DNA from: Kosakonia sp. H02
Lineage (GTDB): Bacteria > Pseudomonadota > Gammaproteobacteria > Enterobacterales > Enterobacteriaceae
Reading direction: 5' to 3'
Assembly: GCA_030704225.1 (NCBI GenBank)
Contig: CP131915.1
Coordinates: forward strand, 2,852,001-2,916,000
DNA: 64,000 nt
Positions 8,634-16,195 of this stretch are shown piece by piece. The first letter of the stretch is position 1. Every line of letters starts with the position of its first letter. The notes beneath the pieces were generated by a model, which saw nothing but the letters and a program-made list of their open reading frames with translations, was not told the origin of the DNA and did no database searches. The position numbers and the translations under genes were made by a program.

Positions 8634-8798
8634 TCATAACAATTCATCGCGACGTAATCCTAAATCCTTTAATTGATGGTCACTCAGATTGAGCAACAGG
8701 AGCCGGGTTTTCCGATTCGCACGCCAGCGCTGCACTTTGCGCCACAGTAAAACGGCTGCGAAAAAGGGGCTGTTGGGTCGATTTTCAAAGACTTGCAT
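8634..8798 (-). CDS. yjiS: YjiS, DUF1127 small basic protein
   Basis: A 54-residue, Arg- and Lys-rich protein ending in DHQLKDLGLRRDELL, the DUF1127 signature, and of the same length as E. coli YjiS. The start at 8798 (MQVFENRP) is supported by GAGGAG 9 bases upstream; the frame stays open further upstream without a ribosome site. DUF1127 proteins in other bacteria affect RNA turnover and phosphate or carbon metabolism, but YjiS itself has no settled role. It is divergent from yjiR, as in E. coli. Confidence 0.88.
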   Translation of the reverse strand: MQVFENRPNSPFFAAVLLWRKVQRWRANRKTRLLLLNLSDHQLKDLGLRRDELL

Positions 8799-8973
8799 GA
8801 TGCTCTCCTCGTTTGAAAAGAGCCCTATCTTCGCCGTAATCAATCTTAACAATACAGACTCAGAAAACACTTTTATTTAACATACAAAGTGCGTAAAAAA
8901 GCATCTGGCTGACGTTTTTTCCCCACATTTGTACTGGTTTTCGGATCTGTATGGCGAACTTGAGGGATACAGC

Positions 8974-10389
8974 ATGACGCGCTATCAACATCTCGCCACG
9001 CTGCTGGCGGAACGCATTCAACAAGGTTTATATCGTGAGGGCGAAAAACTGCCTTCAGTGCGTCACCTGAGCCAGGAACATGGCGTCAGTATCAGTACCG
9101 TACAGCAGGCGTATCAGGTCCTGGAAAATCAGCAATTAATCACGCCCCAGCCGCGCTCCGGTTATTTTGTCGCACAGCGTAAAGCAAAACCGCCGGTACC
9201 AGCGATGTCGCACCCGGTGCAACGCCCTGTAGAAGTCACGCAATGGGATGAAGTACTGACCCTGCTTGAAGCCCGTTCGGATACAGAAATGATCCTTTTT
9301 GGCGGCGGCGCACCGGATGTAGGGCAAGCCACGCTCAAGCCGCTATGGCGAGAGATGAGCCGCGTGGCGCAACACCAGATTGTGGAAGCATCGAATTACG
9401 ACACGCTGCCAGGCCGACGCGAGTTGCGCGAGCAAATTGTCCGCCTGATGCTGGATGGCGGCACCGCGTTAAATCCCCAGGACATTGTTATCACCAACGG
9501 CTGCCGCCCGGCGCTGGCACTCGCGCTGCTGGCCGTTTGCCAGCCGGGCGATATCGTCGCCGTTGAATCGCCCTCCTATTACGGCACGATGCAACTGCTG
9601 CGCGGTTTTAATATCAAAGCCATTGAGATCCCGACGGATGCCGAAACGGGGATCAGTATTGAAGCGCTGGAACTGGCTCTCGAACAGTGGCCGATCAAAG
9701 GCGTGCTGCTGGTGCCTAACTGCAATAATCCGCTCGGATTTATTATGTCGGAAGCGCGCAAAAAGGCGGTGCTGGCGCTGGCACAGCGTCACGACATTGT
9801 GATTTTTGAAGATGATATCTACGGCGAACTGGCAGCGGACTACCCACGCCCGCGCACCATCAAATCGTACGATATTGATGGTCGCGTATTGCTCTGTAGC
9901 TCGTTTACCAAAACGGTGGCTCCCGGCCTGCGCATCGGCTGGATTGCGCCGGGACGCTATCTGGACAGGGTTATCCATAAAAAATATGCCACCATTGGCA
10001 CCACGGTTCCCGGCACCCAGTTGGCGCTCGCGGCATTCATTCGCGACGGGCATTATCACCGCCACGTGCGACGCATGCGCCAGATTTATCAGCAGCGGCT
10101 GGAAATTTATACCTGCTGGGTGCGCCAGTATTTTCCTTATGACATCTGCCTGACTCGCCCACAAGGTAGCTATTTGCTGTGGGTGGAGTTACCGGAAACC
10201 GTGGATATGATCTGCGTGTCGCGCATCCTGGGACGGCTGAAAATCCAGATAGCGCCGGGTTCGCTGTTCTCGGCCTCCGGCAAATATCGCAACTGCCTGC
10301 GCCTGAACTGCGCCCTGCCGCCGACCGAAGCCAATCAGGAGATGATCAAACAGCTTGGCAAGGCGATTTACAACGCGCTGGACGCGTAA
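8974..10389 (+). CDS. yjiR: YjiR, MocR-type GntR/aminotransferase regulator
   Basis: A 471-residue fusion of an N-terminal GntR winged helix (about 1-70, with LSQEHGVSISTVQQAYQ) and a fold-type I aminotransferase domain. The PLP-binding lysine is Lys313 in SSFTKTVAPGLR, and VPNCNNPLG (247-255) holds the Asn of the cofactor site. It aligns through its whole length with E. coli YjiR. MocR proteins sense PLP or amino-acid adducts and control nearby genes; the target is unknown. The ATG at 8974 has GAGGG upstream; the frame is open from 8929. It ends 2 bases from the convergent NlpC/P60 stop codon. Confidence 0.93.
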   Translation: MTRYQHLATLLAERIQQGLYREGEKLPSVRHLSQEHGVSISTVQQAYQVLENQQLITPQPRSGYFVAQRKAKPPVPAMSHPVQRPVEVTQWDEVLTLLEARSDTEMILFGGGAPDVGQATLKPLWREMSRVAQHQIVEASNYDTLPGRRELREQIVRLMLDGGTALNPQDIVITNGCRPALALALLAVCQPGDIVAVESPSYYGTMQLLRGFNIKAIEIPTDAETGISIEALELALEQWPIKGVLLVPNCNNPLGFIMSEARKKAVLALAQRHDIVIFEDDIYGELAADYPRPRTIKSYDIDGRVLLCSSFTKTVAPGLRIGWIAPGRYLDRVIHKKYATIGTTVPGTQLALAAFIRDGHYHRHVRRMRQIYQQRLEIYTCWVRQYFPYDICLTRPQGSYLLWVELPETVDMICVSRILGRLKIQIAPGSLFSASGKYRNCLRLNCALPPTEANQEMIKQLGKAIYNALDA

Positions 10390-10391
10390 CG

Positions 10392-11009
10392 TTACAGAAT
10401 CGCATCTTTCGTCAGAATGCGGCGCGCGCCGAGGTAATGATCCTGCCAGTAATCGGCCATGAAATTACTGATACGGATGTTCAAACCGGTGCGCGGCGCT
10501 TCGATAAAGGTATTGTCGCCGAGATAAACGCCGACATGATCCGCTGGTCCCCGGGATTTGCTGCGAAAGAACACCAGATCGCCACGGCGCAGGTTTTCGA
10601 TTTTTACCCGTTTTAGCCTCTTATCGCGGAACATCGCGCGGGTCGTGCGCGGCAGTTTGCGCTCCAGCACGTTGTTATAGGCGTAAAACACCAGGCCGCT
10701 GCAATCGAAGCCGCTTTCCGGTGATATACCGCCGCGAACATAGGGTTTCCCCAGTTGCTTCGTCAAGCGGTGTACCACCGTATGAAGCGAAGCCTTAACG
10801 CGGGATTTACCGTTGCTTGCCTGAGCGCGCGCGCTATCAGAAAGTGCGCTGTTTGTGGGCGGTTTTAATGCCTGCGAAGCAGTATCACGGGTTGTTTGCG
10901 CACACCCGGTGGCGAGCACAAGCATAAGAATGAGAAAAAAAGGCCCCAAAAACCCTCGGAGTAAACTCCGATTGGGGGCTACGATGGATGACAAAATCAA
11001 AACTTTCAC
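10392..11009 (-). CDS. NlpC/P60 lipoprotein peptidoglycan hydrolase (MepS-like)
   Basis: A 205-residue outer-membrane lipoprotein candidate: hydrophobic signal, lipobox LATGC with Cys36, a flexible linker, then an NlpC/P60 domain with Cys103 (FDCSGLV) and His158 (ADHVGVYLG). The third active-site position is Glu170 (FIEAP) where MepS has His, a change tolerated in this family but worth noting. Members cut D,D-crosslinks or gamma-D-Glu-mDAP bonds. The GTG at 11009 is the best start in the open frame but has no good ribosome site, and a terminator-like hairpin lies inside its first 25 codons. It is downstream of and co-oriented with the sigma-28 gene. Confidence 0.85.
   Translation of the reverse strand: MKVLILSSIVAPNRSLLRGFLGPFFLILMLVLATGCAQTTRDTASQALKPPTNSALSDSARAQASNGKSRVKASLHTVVHRLTKQLGKPYVRGGISPESGFDCSGLVFYAYNNVLERKLPRTTRAMFRDKRLKRVKIENLRRGDLVFFRSKSRGPADHVGVYLGDNTFIEAPRTGLNIRISNFMADYWQDHYLGARRILTKDAIL
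10935..10977 (-). terminator. Intragenic terminator-like hairpin at the start of the NlpC/P60 gene
   Basis: On the minus strand an outer stem (CCCCAA with TTGGGG, 10977-10972 and 10949-10944) encloses a perfect inner stem (CGGAGT with ACTCCG, 10970-10957) and is followed by seven T residues (10941-10935). This has the form of a Rho-independent terminator, but it lies within codons 10-25 of the lipoprotein gene. It could end transcripts coming from the sigma-28 gene or act as an attenuator. Confidence 0.6.
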
Positions 11010-11082
11010 GAGGGCAACACAACTAAAAATCGGTAAATTTAAGCGCCGGGGTTTACATCACCCCACGCGCCGGTGAAGACGT

Positions 11083-11778
11083 TCATTCACGCCAGAAGCA
11101 TTCGATCTTTTGCGCTATCGCCTTGTTGAGTTGGCAAACGCGCGCTTCCGACACGCCAAGCACTAACGCTATCTCGCGCAAGCTCATTTCATGCTGGTAA
11201 TAGAGCGTCAGGATCAGCTGCTCACGCTTATCGAGGCGTTCAACTGCGCTGCGCAGCGTATAAGCAGGCAGCAACTCCTCTTCCAGCGGGCGGCTAAAGA
11301 GCGCACTGGTGTGCACATCGCTCTCCAGCAAGTTATCGAGGCTCTCCAGCGCGCTGGCGGAATTGAGCAACAGATACTGTTGATAAGCCTCTGCCGTTAC
11401 CGAAAGACGCTTGCTCAATTCCTCGAAACGCGGTTCATAGCCCAGTTCGCGCGTTATCTCGCGAATAGCATCCGTGAGTTTGTGCGTTTGCTGTCGCAGG
11501 CGGCGCGGACGCCAGTCTTGCTGGCGCAACTCGTCCAGTACTGCGCCACGAATACGCTGTACTGCATACCCCGCAAACTGCGCATCCGGAGGACCATACC
11601 GGCGCAAAGAACTCAGCAGCCCCATCAGGGCAATTTGCCGCATATCTTCTTTGTCCATCACGCTACTGGTCTGCCAGCCAAACTGTTTGATGACTTTATT
11701 TACCAGCGGTAAATAATCGCTGAGATAACGCGCTTCATCGGCGGGGGTTAGCGTTTTAGTGGCAATCAGATTCATCAT
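11083..11778 (-). CDS. Sigma-28 (FliA/LafS-type) RNA polymerase sigma factor
   Basis: A 231-residue sigma-70-family protein without region 1. Region 2 is visible at about 20-95 (IALMGLLSSLRRYG, then YAVQRIRGAVLDELR and DWRPRRLR), region 3 at about 96-140, and region 4 at about 175-226 with the helix-turn-helix MSLREIALVLGVSEARVCQL. It is a FliA homologue, but details such as SLRRYG and FAGYA recall the lateral-flagellar factor LafS. No flagellar structural gene is in the window. A FlgM-like anti-sigma gene lies 1.7 kb away and a ToxR-like regulator gene is divergent. The regulon is unknown; the NlpC/P60 gene downstream and the chemoreceptor at 36-38 kb are possible members. Confidence 0.88.
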   Translation of the reverse strand: MMNLIATKTLTPADEARYLSDYLPLVNKVIKQFGWQTSSVMDKEDMRQIALMGLLSSLRRYGPPDAQFAGYAVQRIRGAVLDELRQQDWRPRRLRQQTHKLTDAIREITRELGYEPRFEELSKRLSVTAEAYQQYLLLNSASALESLDNLLESDVHTSALFSRPLEEELLPAYTLRSAVERLDKREQLILTLYYQHEMSLREIALVLGVSEARVCQLNKAIAQKIECFWRE

Positions 11779-12103
11779 TTACATTACGCATGAGGAACAG
11801 CGGATAAAACAATTAATAAAAAGATTCGGCAACACTTAATTAACATTAAGTATTTTAAAGAGCGCGATATCAACGAACAGCACATCTCACTGGGGTAAAA
11901 CAATACACCACAACCGCTTTTTTTAATCCTTTGAAAAGCGGCAACAAATGAATTTCCGTGTAATTCACTTGCATGAATCCGTATTATTAAATTCGCAAAA
12001 CGGCGAATTAATGATATTTAAATAGTTATTTATCTGATTTAAGAATGGTCATTATTTCTGCGGGATGGAGCCTGGCCGGATGAACATGGATCGTTAAATC
12101 GCA
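11779..12103. promoter_or_regulatory. Divergent control region between the sigma-28 and ToxR-like genes
   Basis: These 325 AT-rich bases must hold both promoters. Two perfect inverted repeats stand out: CCGCTTTT (11914-11921) with AAAAGCGG (11934-11941), and AATTCGC (11990-11996) with GCGAATT (12003-12009). Either may be an operator for the membrane regulator encoded next door. No clear sigma-28 or sigma-70 promoter is assigned. Confidence 0.45.
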
Positions 12104-12949
12104 ATGAATATACAACCTTGTGCCATTAATAAGTGGTTCATCGATCGCCCCTCAGGATCGATTCAACATATCGTCACCGGTGAACGAAGACGGTTGGGCG
12201 CTTATCAGCTCAAACTTTTCGACATTTTTCAGCAAAATCCGGGGAAAATTTTTACCCGTGAAGAGTTGACCAACCTAATCTGGCAACGACGAGTAGTCGG
12301 CAGCAACAGCCTGCCCAACATCATTCACACCCTGCGCGTCGCGCTTGAAGATGACGGCAAGCAACAGCGAATCATTCGCACCCTTCCTAAACAGGGTTAT
12401 ATGCTGGATGCAACATATTGCCAGCCCCTGCTGCAACCAGAGCCGCATGGCGAAGCAGACACCGCCGCATTTCCCCCACCTTCGTTGCCCATGCCGCAGG
12501 GGAAAGAGGGGTTGTCACCCGGCAAAATGGCGATGTTCGCCCTTGCTATGGTGTTCAGTATGGTCTGCACCTGGTATCTGGCGGTCAGTCGCAGCAACAT
12601 TGCAGTGCCGAAAGAGATGGCGAAAAATGTTTACCGCCATCTGCGTATTTTCACCCTGCTTGAGCCGGGGGAAACCCTCAAAGAGCAGACTGCTATTGTC
12701 GACAGGCTTACAGAAAGTTATGGCCTTCTTAATCAGGAACTTCATAAAAAAAGCCTGCGTATGAGTATTTACTACCATAGTGAAAATCAAATTTTGAACT
12801 ACACCTTGCGCTTGCATAATACCTGCGAGCAAAAAGTTCTGATCATGCAAATTGACCACTGGCGCGCTGACACAGCGTTATTGAATAAGCTTATCCTGAG
12901 TGAAACACGGAGGAAAATCGATGAAATGGCACCCTGCAATACCCAATAA
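12104..12949 (+). CDS. ToxR/CadC-type membrane-bound winged-helix regulator
   Basis: A 281-residue protein with an OmpR-type DNA-binding domain at the N-terminus (about 20-105, including FTREELTNLIWQRRVVGSN and RTLPKQGYML), a Pro-rich linker, one membrane helix (about 142-161) and a periplasmic domain of about 120 residues. This is the ToxR, CadC, TcpP and PsaE layout, in which the periplasmic part senses the envelope. Lateral-flagella clusters also carry such a gene (lafZ, from memory). A small membrane-protein gene overlaps its end by 29 bases, as for TcpP/TcpH pairs. The ribosome site before the ATG is weak, so the start is less sure than the family. Confidence 0.8.
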   Translation: MNIQPCAINKWFIDRPSGSIQHIVTGERRRLGAYQLKLFDIFQQNPGKIFTREELTNLIWQRRVVGSNSLPNIIHTLRVALEDDGKQQRIIRTLPKQGYMLDATYCQPLLQPEPHGEADTAAFPPPSLPMPQGKEGLSPGKMAMFALAMVFSMVCTWYLAVSRSNIAVPKEMAKNVYRHLRIFTLLEPGETLKEQTAIVDRLTESYGLLNQELHKKSLRMSIYYHSENQILNYTLRLHNTCEQKVLIMQIDHWRADTALLNKLILSETRRKIDEMAPCNTQ

Positions 12950-13411
12950 ACGTTCGTTTTTCCTGCTGCTTTCCGCCCTCATTGCGCTGGCTTTCGGCTA
13001 TGTTTTGCATTCGGCGCAAGCAACGTTAAAACAGACGGGGGAAACCAGCCAGCAGTTCGGTTTTTATGATTTACTGCTGCAAAAAAACGAACTGTATGAC
13101 TCACGCATGAGCACCGTGGGAAATATGATAGTCAGCACTATCAGCAACCCAGCCCATCCTGAATTTACATTGAAGAGTAATTTCATACAGTCGCGCCAGC
13201 AGCGCGGAAACACTATTTCGCCTACGCGCCGGTTTATTTTAACCCCACGCAAGATAGCCGCCTGATAACCGGCAGTGTTGATTTACTGGTGAATTCAGAA
13301 CCCTGGATGGAACAAATTGAAGCCGATGGCGTTCCGCTGGTGCATATGCAAAACGGCATGATTTTTATCTATGCGCTGGAGAGTAAGCAAGCGGTGGCAG
13401 ACGGATTTTAA
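12921..13411 (+). pseudogene. Frameshifted ToxS/TcpH-like membrane partner gene
   Basis: The ATG at 12921 has GGAGG just upstream and begins a protein with a basic N-terminus and one membrane helix (about 12-31). That frame ends at 13265 in a sequence that does not look like its earlier part. From about 13211 a different frame (offset by one base) runs HYFAYAPVYFNPTQD and onward without a stop to 13411, giving about 65 natural-looking residues. A single base lost near 13205-13212 would join both parts into a protein of about 163 residues. It overlaps the ToxR-like gene by 29 bases, so it probably encoded its periplasmic partner. Real mutation and sequencing error cannot be told apart here. 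Confidence 0.6.
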
Positions 13412-13420
13412 GTTTGCTAC

Positions 13421-13456
13421 GTTAGCGGTCGTTTTAGTTATAGCGATAACGCTAAC
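13421..13456. promoter_or_regulatory. Nested inverted repeats upstream of the flgM-like gene
   Basis: An outer pair GTTAGCG (13421-13427) and CGCTAAC (13450-13456) encloses an inner pair GTTAT (13437-13441) and ATAAC (13446-13450). There is no T tract, so an operator is more likely than a terminator. It lies 33 bases before the anti-sigma gene. Confidence 0.4.
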
Positions 13457-13488
13457 AATGATAACAACACCACAGTGAGACGCACCCG

Positions 13489-13674
13489 ATGAAAGCGCCG
13501 CCGACACCAGAAATGACGTCCTCTCTACTCAAACAAGCACAAGCCGCACTGGATGCGTTACCGGAAGTTGATCTGCAAAAGGTCGAGGCTATTCGCGCGG
13601 CGCTCAATAACGGTGAAATCACTGTTGATATTGATGCGCTTGTCCACGCCATGCGTACATTCCACCAGCGTTAA
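13489..13674 (+). CDS. FlgM-family anti-sigma-28 factor
   Basis: A 61-residue protein whose second half (VDLQKVEAIRAALNNGEITV, then DIDALVHAM) matches the conserved C-terminal sigma-binding region of FlgM: a V(D/N)xxKVExIRxAIxNGxYxVD core. It lacks most of the N-terminal tail found in E. coli FlgM (97 residues); that tail is disordered and used for export through the flagellar machine. FlgM binds FliA-type sigma factors and blocks promoter opening. The obvious partner is the sigma-28 factor at 11083-11778. The ribosome site (GTGAGA region) is weak. Confidence 0.75.
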   Translation: MKAPPTPEMTSSLLKQAQAALDALPEVDLQKVEAIRAALNNGEITVDIDALVHAMRTFHQR

Positions 13675-13742
13675 CCGCTCCGCATAAATCCGCCTACCCA
13701 CACCATGAGCAACATCACACTCTCGCCACTTGCTGCATGAAA

Positions 13743-13787
13743 GAATAAATTATTCTTATTTCAAATTTTGCGAATAATATATTATTC
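13743..13787. promoter_or_regulatory. Twin palindromic operators upstream of murQ (MurR-like)
   Basis: GAATAAATTATTC (13743-13755) and GAATAATATATTATTC (13772-13787) are both perfect palindromes sharing the half-site GAATAA; their centres are about 30 bases, or three helical turns, apart. Such sites suit a dimeric RpiR-family repressor such as MurR, which controls murQP in E. coli. The assignment to MurR is inferred, since no murR gene is in the window. Confidence 0.65.
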
Positions 13788-13816
13788 CTGAATGAACACA
13801 GCTAAGCGAGACGTTG

Positions 13817-14728
13817 ATGAACATTGATCTATCCAGACTGACCACTGAAGGTCGCAACAGCGCCAGTGCCGATATCGACATGCTCGATACCGAAGCGATG
13901 CTGCGGGTGATTAACCGCGAAGACCAGAAAGTGGCGTTAGCGGTGGAAAAGGTCATCCCGGCGATTACCGAGGCGGTGGACGCCATTGTAAGCGCGTTCA
14001 AAAAAGGCGGCAGGTTGATTTACTGCGGTGCAGGCACCTCCGGCCGTTTGGGCATTCTTGATGCCAGCGAATGCCCGCCAACCTTCGGTACGCCGCGCGA
14101 ACAGGTGGTCGGCCTGATTGCGGGCGGCCACCGCGCCATTTTGCAGGCGGTAGAAAACGCCGAAGACAGCCTGACGCTAGGCGTTGAGGATCTCAAGGCT
14201 CTCGATTTTAACGCCAGTGACGTGCTGGTGGGTATTGCCGCCAGCGGGCGCACACCGTATGTGATTGCCGCCATGCAGTACGCGAAAAGCGTGCATGCCA
14301 CCACCGTGGCGCTGACCTGCAATGAAGGCAGCGAAATGACGCGCATTGCCGATATCGCCATTGTGCCGGTGGTCGGTGCGGAAGTGGTCACCGGCTCATC
14401 ACGCATGAAAGCGGGCACTGCGCAAAAGCTGGTGCTGAATATGCTCACCACCGGGGCGATGATCCGCAGCGGCAAAGTCTACGGCAATTTGATGGTCGAT
14501 GTGGAAGCCACTAACCAGAAGCTGGTGCAGCGGCAAATCAACATCGTCATGGAAGCCACTGACTGTGACAGCGCCACCGCTTCGCAAGCGCTTAACGCCT
14601 GCAACGGCCACTGCAAAACCGCCATCGTCATGGTGCTCGGCCAGATTAGCGCTGAACAGGCCGCGCGGTTGCTGGAAGATAACGGCGGGTTTATCCGCCA
14701 GGCGCTGGTCAACGCGGGAGTGCAGTGA
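13817..14728 (+). CDS. murQ: N-acetylmuramic acid 6-phosphate etherase
   Basis: A 303-residue cytoplasmic SIS-domain enzyme that splits the lactyl ether of MurNAc-6-phosphate to give GlcNAc-6-phosphate and D-lactate in cell-wall recycling. The sugar-phosphate loop GAGTSGRLG is at 71-79, the catalytic Glu85 lies in ASECPP and a second Glu near 116 matches the E. coli pair 83/114. The later motifs VTGSSRMKAGTAQK and FGNLM-like YGNLMVDV are also present. The ATG at 13817 follows a TTG that would also be in frame. The stop overlaps the murP start by one base. Unlike in E. coli, no divergent murR is present. Confidence 0.96.
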   Translation: MNIDLSRLTTEGRNSASADIDMLDTEAMLRVINREDQKVALAVEKVIPAITEAVDAIVSAFKKGGRLIYCGAGTSGRLGILDASECPPTFGTPREQVVGLIAGGHRAILQAVENAEDSLTLGVEDLKALDFNASDVLVGIAASGRTPYVIAAMQYAKSVHATTVALTCNEGSEMTRIADIAIVPVVGAEVVTGSSRMKAGTAQKLVLNMLTTGAMIRSGKVYGNLMVDVEATNQKLVQRQINIVMEATDCDSATASQALNACNGHCKTAIVMVLGQISAEQAARLLEDNGGFIRQALVNAGVQ

Positions 14729-16155
14729 TGGCCAAAATCACCGGGCAACTTATCGCCGCGATCCTGCAAATGGTCGGCGGTGAGGAGAACATTAAAAGCT
14801 GCGGCAATTGCATGACGCGCCTGCGCCTGACGCTGCACAACGACGCGCTGGTTGATAGCGCAGGTATCAAAGCGCTGCCTGGCGTCCTTGGCGTGATCAA
14901 CAGCGACGATCAGTTACAAATCATTGTCGGCCCCGGTAAAGCGCAAACGGCGGCAGAAATGATGAATGCATTGATCGGCGGCGGTAATGCGCCCTCACTG
15001 AAAAGTATCGCCAGCGATACCAAACAGCAGATGAAGGCGAAGCAGACCAGCGGCCTGCATCAGTTTCTGGCGAAATTCGCCACCATCTTCACGCCACTTA
15101 TCCCCGGTTTTATCGCCGCCGGGATGCTGCTCGGCTTCGCCACGCTGATTGAGCAAAGCCTGCTTGCCGATGCCGCCACCAAAAACAGTGCGCTGGCGCA
15201 TACCGTGGGTTATATGAAAGTATTCGGCAAAGGGCTGTTCACTTTCCTGCCGATACTCATCGGCTACAACGCGCAAAAAGCCTTTGGCGGTAGCGGTGTC
15301 AACGGCGCGATTATCGCCGCGCTGTTTGTCCTCGGTTACGATCCTGACGCCACCGTCGGTTATTTCTCTGGCATCAATAATTTCTTCGGCATGAATATCG
15401 ATCCGCGCGGCAACATTATTGGCGTGCTGATCGCCACGATCCTCGGCGCGTGGATAGAGCGCCAGATCCGCAAATGGGTGCCGGACAACCTCGATATGAT
15501 CCTGACCTCCCTGCTGACGCTGCTCATTACCGGCGCACTGACCTTTACGGTGATCATGCCCATCGGCGGCGAGTTATTTAAAGGCATGTCGTGGCTGTTT
15601 TTGCATCTTAACGGCAACCCGTTCGGCTGCGCGGTGCTGGCCGGTCTGTTCCTGATTGCGGTGGTGTTTGGCGTCCATCAGGGCTTTATTCCGGTCTACT
15701 TCGCACTAATGGATGCGCAGGGCTTTAACTCACTGTTCCCGATCCTGGCGATGGCAGGCGGTGGTCAGGTGGGTGCGGCGCTGGCGCTCTATTTCCGCGC
15801 GGCGCACGACTCGGTGATTCGTAATCAGATCCGCGGCGCGATTATTCCCGGCCTGCTGGGCGTCGGTGAACCGCTGATTTACGCCGTCACCCTGCCGCGC
15901 GTCAAACCTTTCGTCACCGCCTGTATCGGCGGTGCCTGCGGCGGGTTTTTCATTGGCGCTGTGGCGTGGTTCGGTTTACCGGTGGGTTTGAATACGGTAT
16001 TTGGCCCGTCCGGGCTGGTCGCCCTGCCGCTAATGACCTCCGGCGAGGGGATTTATGCCGGAATGGCGGTGTACGCCGCCGGTGTGGTTGTCGCTTATCT
16101 TTGCGGCTTTATCGCCACCTGGTTCTTCGGCCACAAGAACATCGATCTCAGCTAG
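14728..16155 (+). CDS. murP: PTS MurNAc-specific EIIBC component
   Basis: A 475-residue inner-membrane permease of the glucose-sucrose PTS superfamily. The IIB domain (about 1-90) has the phosphorylated Cys28 in SCGNCMTRLR; the IIC domain (about 110-470) has around ten membrane helices and the conserved GVGEPLIY region. It imports N-acetylmuramic acid as the 6-phosphate, the substrate of MurQ, and needs EIIA-Glc in trans because no IIA domain is fused. The ATG overlaps the murQ TGA by one base (TGATG), so the two are coupled. E. coli MurP has 474 residues. Confidence 0.95.
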   Translation: MAKITGQLIAAILQMVGGEENIKSCGNCMTRLRLTLHNDALVDSAGIKALPGVLGVINSDDQLQIIVGPGKAQTAAEMMNALIGGGNAPSLKSIASDTKQQMKAKQTSGLHQFLAKFATIFTPLIPGFIAAGMLLGFATLIEQSLLADAATKNSALAHTVGYMKVFGKGLFTFLPILIGYNAQKAFGGSGVNGAIIAALFVLGYDPDATVGYFSGINNFFGMNIDPRGNIIGVLIATILGAWIERQIRKWVPDNLDMILTSLLTLLITGALTFTVIMPIGGELFKGMSWLFLHLNGNPFGCAVLAGLFLIAVVFGVHQGFIPVYFALMDAQGFNSLFPILAMAGGGQVGAALALYFRAAHDSVIRNQIRGAIIPGLLGVGEPLIYAVTLPRVKPFVTACIGGACGGFFIGAVAWFGLPVGLNTVFGPSGLVALPLMTSGEGIYAGMAVYAAGVVVAYLCGFIATWFFGHKNIDLS

Positions 16156-16160
16156 GCAGA

Positions 16161-16190
16161 AAAAACCCGGCGCGCACAGGCCGGGTGGTT
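16161..16190. terminator. Bidirectional terminator between murP and the siderophore receptor gene
   Basis: ACCCGG (16165-16170) pairs with CCGGGT (16181-16186). On the minus strand the stem is followed by six T residues, a good Rho-independent terminator for the receptor gene. On the plus strand the tail GGTTGTTT is weaker but may serve murP. Confidence 0.85.
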
Positions 16191-16195
16191 GTTTA

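Noticed and set aside
13409..13449. TAAGTTT and AGCGATAA as a sigma-28 promoter for the flgM-like gene
   Set aside because: The distance between the boxes is 33 bases instead of 19, and no suitable -35 box lies at the right place.
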